DNA of 10,456 nucleotides, taken from NCBI GenBank assembly GCA_943326215.1, contig CALPSK010000013.1, forward strand, positions 1 through 10,456, written 5' to 3'. Positions 6,303 to 10,456 of the stretch are shown piece by piece. Below the pieces are notes generated by a model. That model made no database searches and had not been told where the DNA came from. It worked only from the letters and a program-made list of their open reading frames with translations. The position numbers and the translations under genes were made by a program. Origin of the DNA: Sediminibacterium ginsengisoli (GTDB taxonomy: Bacteria; Bacteroidota; Bacteroidia; Chitinophagales; Chitinophagaceae). Every line of letters begins with the position of its first letter. The stretch's first letter is position 1.

Positions 6303-8645
6303 CTATTTCTTTCTCTTTTTCATACGCTTCCACCAACTTACTCTTTGCACTTCTAAATTTGTGTCTACCCTGGTTTTTAACTGAGCATCTACCACAGCTA
6401 CAGTGGCCATATTTATGATATTTCTCACCCCAGAACCTAACTGAAGCACATTCACTGGTTTTTTCAAACCAAGTAAGATAGGGCCAATGATATCCACCCC
6501 GCCTACTTCTTTTAATAAATGATAAGCTATATTTCCAGAAGTTAAATTAGGGAAGATGAGCACATTCACTTGCGCATCTACTAAATCGCTGAATGGATAA
6601 TTTTCTTTTAAAATTTCTTTATTAAATGCCATCATCCCTTGCATTTCTCCATCCACTATTAAAGAAGGATTTTTTTGCTTAATAATTCTAGTGGCTTCTG
6701 CAACCATTTGCGCTTCAGGTGTATCGCTACTTCCAAAGTTGGAATAACTTAACATAGCAATTCTTGGTTCCATATTAAAATTACGCACTTCTTTAGCCAC
6801 CAGTAAAGCAATGTCTGCAAGTTCCTCCGCATTCGGATTAATATTCACTGTTGTATCGGCTAAAAACAAAGGACCTTTTTTAGTCAACAACAAATACATA
6901 CCTGCAATCTTCTTCACACCTTCTTCTGTACCTATAATATGAAGTGCTGGTTTAATGCCATCGGTATAATTTCTTGTAAGACCAGATAACATTGCATCTG
7001 CCTCTCCGGTTTCCACCATCATGGCACCAAAATAGTTTTGCGTGCGCATTAATTTTAAGCTCTCGTATTTATTAATACCCTTGCGTTGTCTTTTTTGAAA
7101 TAAGATAGATCCGAAAAATTCTCTTTTCTCTTCCATCTCATCGCTTCTTACATCTATAATAGGTAAATCGCTAATGTCTATATTATTGGCTTCCGCTATA
7201 TTTTTTATTCTGGTTTCATTTCCTAATAAAATGGGATAAGCAATACCATCATCGTATACAATACTAGCTGCTTTTAATATTTTAATATTTTCTGCATCGG
7301 CAAATACTAAACGCTTAGGATCGCGACGCGCTTTATTACTAATTAAACGCATTAATTGATTGTCTAAACCTAAACGCTTGTTTAATTGTAATTCATATTC
7401 CTCCCAATTTAAAATAGGCTGTTGCGCTACACCCGATGCTACTGCTGCTTTTGCCACAGCTGGAGCCAGTGTACTTAATAATCTTGGGTCTAATGGTTTA
7501 GGAATAATATACTCAGGACCAAAACATAAGTTCTGTTGATTATACGCCATATTCACTGCATCAGGCACAGCCGATTTTGCTAACTCTGCCAGTGCATTCA
7601 CCGCCGCTAACTTCATGGCTTCGTTGATTGACTTTGCACGCACATCCAAGGCACCTCTAAATATATAAGGAAAACCTAAAACATTATTCACCTGATTAGG
7701 AAAATCGGAACGGCCCGTAGCCATGATAATATCTTTTCTAGCTGAAGTAGCTGCATCATAATCAATCTCTGGATCGGGATTGGCTAATGCAAATACAATT
7801 GGATTCTTTGGCATAGAAGCCACCATTTCTTTACTTATAATATTCCCTACACTTAATCCTAAAAACACATCGGCTGTTTTAAAGGCTTGCGTTAAGGTCA
7901 TATTCTCTGCTTTAATCGCAAAGGGTTTTCTATCTTCTCCTAAATCGGTTCTGCCTGTATGAAGTACACCATCTTTATCAAACAAAATAAAGTTTTCATA
8001 CCTCGCCCCTAAGGCAACATATAATTTTATACAAGCCATAGCTGCGGCACCCGCGCCACTCACTACAAACTTAGCTTTCTCAATTTTTTTCTTTTGTAAT
8101 TCTAATGCATTTAATAAAGCAGCACTACTAATAATAGCTGTTCCATGTTGGTCATCATGCATTACAGGAATGGACATGGACTCTTTTAATTTTTGCTCTA
8201 TATAAAAACACTCCGGCGCTTTTATATCTTCTAAATTAATACCACCGAAAGTAGGCTCTAAAGATTTTACAATCTCTACAAATTTATCTGGATCGGTTTC
8301 ATTAATCTCAATATCAAATACATCGATGTCTGCGAAAATTTTAAATAGTACGGCCTTTCCTTCCATTACTGGTTTACTCGCTAAGGGCCCAATATTGCCT
8401 AAACCTAAAACGGCTGTTCCATTGGTAATGACACCTACTAAATTTCCTTTAGCTGTATACTTAAATACATCAGATGGATTGTTTTTTATTTCTGTACATG
8501 GAATGGCTACCCCAGGGCTATAAGCAAGAGATAAGTCTTTCTGGGTTTTAGCTTCCTTGGTAGGAACGACTTCAATTTTACCTGGTCTGCCGTTGGCATG
8601 GTATTCTAAAGCCTGTTCTTTTCTTAGATTTTCTTTATTCGACAT
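6303..8645 (-). CDS. maeB: NADP-dependent malic enzyme with phosphotransacetylase-like domain
   Basis: This enzyme oxidatively decarboxylates L-malate to pyruvate, making NADPH, and links the TCA cycle to biosynthesis. The 780 residues fit the MaeB type (E. coli MaeB is 759). The malic domain (about 15-160) has [11 protein letters not shown] with Tyr42, [14 protein letters not shown] with catalytic Lys97, and the metal-binding NLEDI (138-141) and HDDQHGT (163-169). The NAD(P)-binding domain (about 165-420) has [14 protein letters not shown] (194-207), ALANPDPE and the family block FRGALDVRA. The C-terminal phosphotransacetylase-like domain (about 430-765) includes [11 protein letters not shown] and [13 protein letters not shown]. 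In MaeB enzymes this domain is regulatory, sensing acetyl-CoA, rather than a working acetyltransferase. The protein ends in an unusually basic tail ([10 protein letters not shown]). A -7 promoter element and an inverted repeat precede the ATG, suggesting it heads the maeB-mlaE-beta-CASP transcript. Confidence 0.95.
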   Translation of the reverse strand: MSNKENLRKEQALEYHANGRPGKIEVVPTKEAKTQKDLSLAYSPGVAIPCTEIKNNPSDVFKYTAKGNLVGVITNGTAVLGLGNIGPLASKPVMEGKAVLFKIFADIDVFDIEINETDPDKFVEIVKSLEPTFGGINLEDIKAPECFYIEQKLKESMSIPVMHDDQHGTAIISSAALLNALELQKKKIEKAKFVVSGAGAAAMACIKLYVALGARYENFILFDKDGVLHTGRTDLGEDRKPFAIKAENMTLTQAFKTADVFLGLSVGNIISKEMVASMPKNPIVFALANPDPEIDYDAATSARKDIIMATGRSDFPNQVNNVLGFPYIFRGALDVRAKSINEAMKLAAVNALAELAKSAVPDAVNMAYNQQNLCFGPEYIIPKPLDPRLLSTLAPAVAKAAVASGVAQQPILNWEEYELQLNKRLGLDNQLMRLISNKARRDPKRLVFADAENIKILKAASIVYDDGIAYPILLGNETRIKNIAEANNIDISDLPIIDVRSDEMEEKREFFGSILFQKRQRKGINKYESLKLMRTQNYFGAMMVETGEADAMLSGLTRNYTDGIKPALHIIGTEEGVKKIAGMYLLLTKKGPLFLADTTVNINPNAEELADIALLVAKEVRNFNMEPRIAMLSYSNFGSSDTPEAQMVAEATRIIKQKNPSLIVDGEMQGMMAFNKEILKENYPFSDLVDAQVNVLIFPNLTSGNIAYHLLKEVGGVDIIGPILLGLKKPVNVLQLGSGVRNIINMATVAVVDAQLKTRVDTNLEVQRVSWWKRMKKRKK

Positions 8646-8683
8646 GTAATAAATTTATAACGAGTGTTAGTTTTGGAGTTTTA

Positions 8684-8691
8684 CAAAGCTA
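8684..8691 (-). promoter_or_regulatory. Bacteroidetes -7 promoter element for maeB
   Basis: On the minus strand the octamer TAGCTTTG matches the Bacteroidetes -7 consensus TAnnTTTG exactly and lies 38 bases before the maeB ATG, which predicts a short untranslated leader of roughly 30 bases. No clear -33 TTG element is found at the usual spacing; an inverted repeat occupies that place. Confidence 0.55.
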
Positions 8692-8694
8692 CTG

Positions 8695-8729
8695 AATATA
8701 TACAAAACGAGGTTTTTGTAGTATATATT
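8695..8729. promoter_or_regulatory. Large inverted repeat upstream of maeB -7 element
   Basis: TACAAAA (8701-8707) and TTTTGTA (8714-8720) are perfect arms around a 6-base spacer. The pairing continues outward as AATATA with TATATT after one bulged base (8721). There is no T-run on either side, so it is not a typical intrinsic terminator. It lies just upstream of the -7 element, over the expected -33 region, and 17 bases beyond the amidohydrolase stop. An operator for maeB control is the simplest reading; a processing hairpin between the two genes is the alternative. Confidence 0.45.
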
Positions 8730-8745
8730 GTTGAAATATAAGGCT

Positions 8746-9927
8746 TTATGCAAATAATTGAGTACCTAGCCAGGCCATCATGCCCACTCCATTTTCAATG
8801 GATTCTTCCTCTATATTAAATTGTGGAGTATGTACATTATGTATTATGCCCTTCGATTCATTGCGTACACCTAGTCTAAAAAAGCAACCAGGAATGACTT
8901 GAGAATAATAACCGAAATCTTCAGCGCCCATTCTTTTTTCTGTTTCTTCTACATTGCTCGCCCCCATAAATGTGTCGGCTAAGTTCCAAGCAGCTTCTGT
9001 AATAACAGGCTCGTTGTCTACAGTGGGGTATCCTACATCTACTTTAAAATCTATTTCAGCACCAGTAGCTAAAGACAAACCTTTGGCTTGTTGCATCATT
9101 AATTCATGTGCTTTGAAACGCCATACTTCATCCATGGCTCTAAAGGTTCCCATTAATTTTACTTCCGTTGGAATGACATTGGTTGTATTACCACCATGCA
9201 CAGAACATATAGAAAGCACCGATGGATTTTGTGGATCGCGATTGCGCGCTATAATAGTTTGTAAACTAGTAATTAATTGTGCAGCTACTAAAACAGTGTC
9301 TACTGTTTGATGCGGCGTGGCAGCATGTCCTCCTGGACCTTTAATAGAAACATATAATTCATCGGCACTTGCCATCACACGTCCTTTTCTAAAACTTAAT
9401 TTTCCATGATTCAAACCTGGATGCACGTGTAAGCCTATAATGCCTTGTGGTACTGGGTTTTTAAGCGCTCCGTCACGAATCATATAACTTGCTCCTCCCG
9501 GATTTTTTTCTTCTCCCGGTTGAAATAATAATTTTATAGTGCCTTCAAATTCTTCACGCAAAGTCCATAAAATTTTTGCAGCGCCTAATAAAATGGTGGT
9601 ATGCACATCATGTCCGCAGGCATGCATGACTCCTTCTTTAGTAGAAATATAATCGACTTTATTTTCTTCAATAATAGGAAGTGCATCCATATCGGCACGA
9701 AGGGCGATAATACGTTTGCTTGGATTTTTTCCTTCAATAATACCTAAGACACCCGTAGTGGCAATAACAGTAAAAGGAATACCAATAGCCTTTAATTGCG
9801 CTTGCACATATTTACTGGTCTCAAATTCTTGATAACTTAATTCAGGATTGGCATGCAAATGCCTGCGAATAGAAATATTCTCTGCTTGATGCTGTTTGGC
9901 TAATGATTTTATTTTCTCTAGTAACAT
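8746..9927 (-). CDS. M20 family metal-dependent amidohydrolase
   Basis: The 393-residue protein belongs to peptidase family M20, the group of N-acyl-amino acid amidohydrolases, hippurate hydrolases and related IAA-amino acid hydrolases, which cleave an acyl or similar group from an amino acid amide. Visible active-site features are RRHLHANPELSYQE (21-34), RADMDALP (77-84), the metal-binding MHACGHDVH (101-109; C104, H106), FQPGEE with E139/E140, LHVHPG (166-171; H167), and HNVHTPQFN near the end (H366). The dimerisation insert (about 185-290) carries GGHAATPH. There is no signal peptide, so it is cytoplasmic. The exact substrate cannot be told from sequence. It begins 13 bases after deoC and is very likely co-transcribed with it. 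Confidence 0.93.
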   Translation of the reverse strand: MLLEKIKSLAKQHQAENISIRRHLHANPELSYQEFETSKYVQAQLKAIGIPFTVIATTGVLGIIEGKNPSKRIIALRADMDALPIIEENKVDYISTKEGVMHACGHDVHTTILLGAAKILWTLREEFEGTIKLLFQPGEEKNPGGASYMIRDGALKNPVPQGIIGLHVHPGLNHGKLSFRKGRVMASADELYVSIKGPGGHAATPHQTVDTVLVAAQLITSLQTIIARNRDPQNPSVLSICSVHGGNTTNVIPTEVKLMGTFRAMDEVWRFKAHELMMQQAKGLSLATGAEIDFKVDVGYPTVDNEPVITEAAWNLADTFMGASNVEETEKRMGAEDFGYYSQVIPGCFFRLGVRNESKGIIHNVHTPQFNIEEESIENGVGMMAWLGTQLFA

Positions 9928-9940
9928 GATAATAGTAAAG

Positions 9941-10456
9941 TTAATAATTAGATTTTACATTATCTGTACCTGCGCCCGATACAATGGCCACCCCTGCGCT
10001 ACAACCTATGCGCGTTGCACCGGCATCTATCATTAATTTAGCAGCTGCATAGTCTCTAATACCACCCGAAGCCTTTATTTGTACTTGATCTGGTAAATGT
10101 TTTCTAAATAATTTAACCGCTTCTACACTGGCGCCTTTTTCTGCATAGCCGGTAGATGTTTTTAAATAATCAATCCCAGCAATGCCGTAAATATCACAAC
10201 ACTTAATACTTTCATTATCGGTTAATACCCCCGACTCTATAATTATTTTTACTACCTTATTCTTAGAACGAATAATGGGCATGATATGATTTATTTCATC
10301 TGCGATAGCAGACCAGTCTCCATTTTTTATAGCAGAGATATTTGCTACCACGTCTAATTCATCGGCGCCATCCACCATGGCTAAAATAATTTCTGCAATT
10401 TTTGCTTCTGTGGCACTGTACCCAAAAGGAAATCCGATAACGGTGGCTACTTGTAC
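9941..10456 (-). CDS. deoC: Deoxyribose-phosphate aldolase, 5' end beyond window
   Basis: DeoC splits 2-deoxyribose 5-phosphate into glyceraldehyde 3-phosphate and acetaldehyde in deoxynucleoside breakdown. The frame is open to the window edge, with 171 codons visible of roughly 220. The sequence before the first internal ATG (10378) is clearly part of the protein (ATVIGFPFGYSATEAKIAEI), so that ATG is not the start. Class I aldolase residues are present: the Asp in GADELDVV, the Schiff-base Lys in YLKTSTGYAEKG (visible residue 99) and the second Lys in IKASGGIRD (visible residue 128), followed by the phosphate-binding GATRIGCSAG. The TIM-barrel C-terminus is complete. It is the upstream partner of the amidohydrolase gene. 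Confidence 0.95.
   Translation of the reverse strand, partial: VQVATVIGFPFGYSATEAKIAEIILAMVDGADELDVVANISAIKNGDWSAIADEINHIMPIIRSKNKVVKIIIESGVLTDNESIKCCDIYGIAGIDYLKTSTGYAEKGASVEAVKLFRKHLPDQVQIKASGGIRDYAAAKLMIDAGATRIGCSAGVAIVSGAGTDNVKSNY

Noticed and set aside
6289..6336. Upstream ATG at 6336 as the mlaE start
   Set aside because: It would overlap maeB by 34 bases and add 16 charged residues not typical of the family; the ATG at 6288 fits the family start.
7780..9310. Plus-strand open frames opposite maeB and the amidohydrolase (7780-7962, 8326-8523, 8954-9310)
   Set aside because: They lie wholly inside conserved genes on the other strand, and their products look like reverse translations without family features.
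9941..10378. deoC as a complete 145-residue gene starting at 10378
   Set aside because: The 26 codons before that ATG are open and match conserved DeoC sequence, so the true start is beyond the window.

Overview
The window looks like chromosomal DNA from a low-GC member of the Bacteroidetes, most likely a Chitinophagaceae or Sphingobacteriia-type organism. Three things suggest this. First, a secreted protein carries the N-terminal domain common in this phylum (FQAVARDAN ... GTSQL.TVPYSF). Second, there is a membrane-anchored AraC-type regulator of a kind frequent in the phylum. Third, start codons lack clear Shine-Dalgarno sequences, and one promoter has the Bacteroidetes -7 element TAnnTTTG. 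No database search was possible, so the taxonomic call is inference.

The window falls into two halves. Positions 1 to about 3080 are very AT-rich and accessory in character. Read on the minus strand in transcription order they hold a 7-TM membrane protein with a C-terminal AraC DNA-binding domain (2887-1790), a 122-residue free-standing and degenerate AraC-like domain (1652-1284), and, 18 bases further on, a secreted repeat-rich fibre-like protein that runs off the window (1265 to <1). Inverted repeats sit between the two regulators and over the start codon of the small one. Positions 2888-3343 have no confident gene. They contain an AT-rich spacer, a strong intrinsic terminator inside a set of mutually exclusive hairpins, and two short coding-like stretches that may be gene remnants.

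From 3344 on, the content is ordinary housekeeping. An SRAP (HMCES/YedK-type) abasic-site DNA-crosslinking protein lies on the plus strand and converges on a minus-strand gene series. In transcription order that series is deoC (partial, at the window end), an M20 amidohydrolase, maeB (malic enzyme fused to a phosphotransacetylase-like domain), an MlaE-type lipid-transport permease and a beta-CASP metallo-beta-lactamase ribonuclease. deoC and the amidohydrolase are 13 bases apart. maeB, mlaE and the beta-CASP gene are 14 and 27 bases apart, so they probably form two transcription units, with a promoter and a large inverted repeat upstream of maeB.

The most unusual part is the regulator-regulator-fibre locus at 1-2887. 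The rest is well explained by known families.
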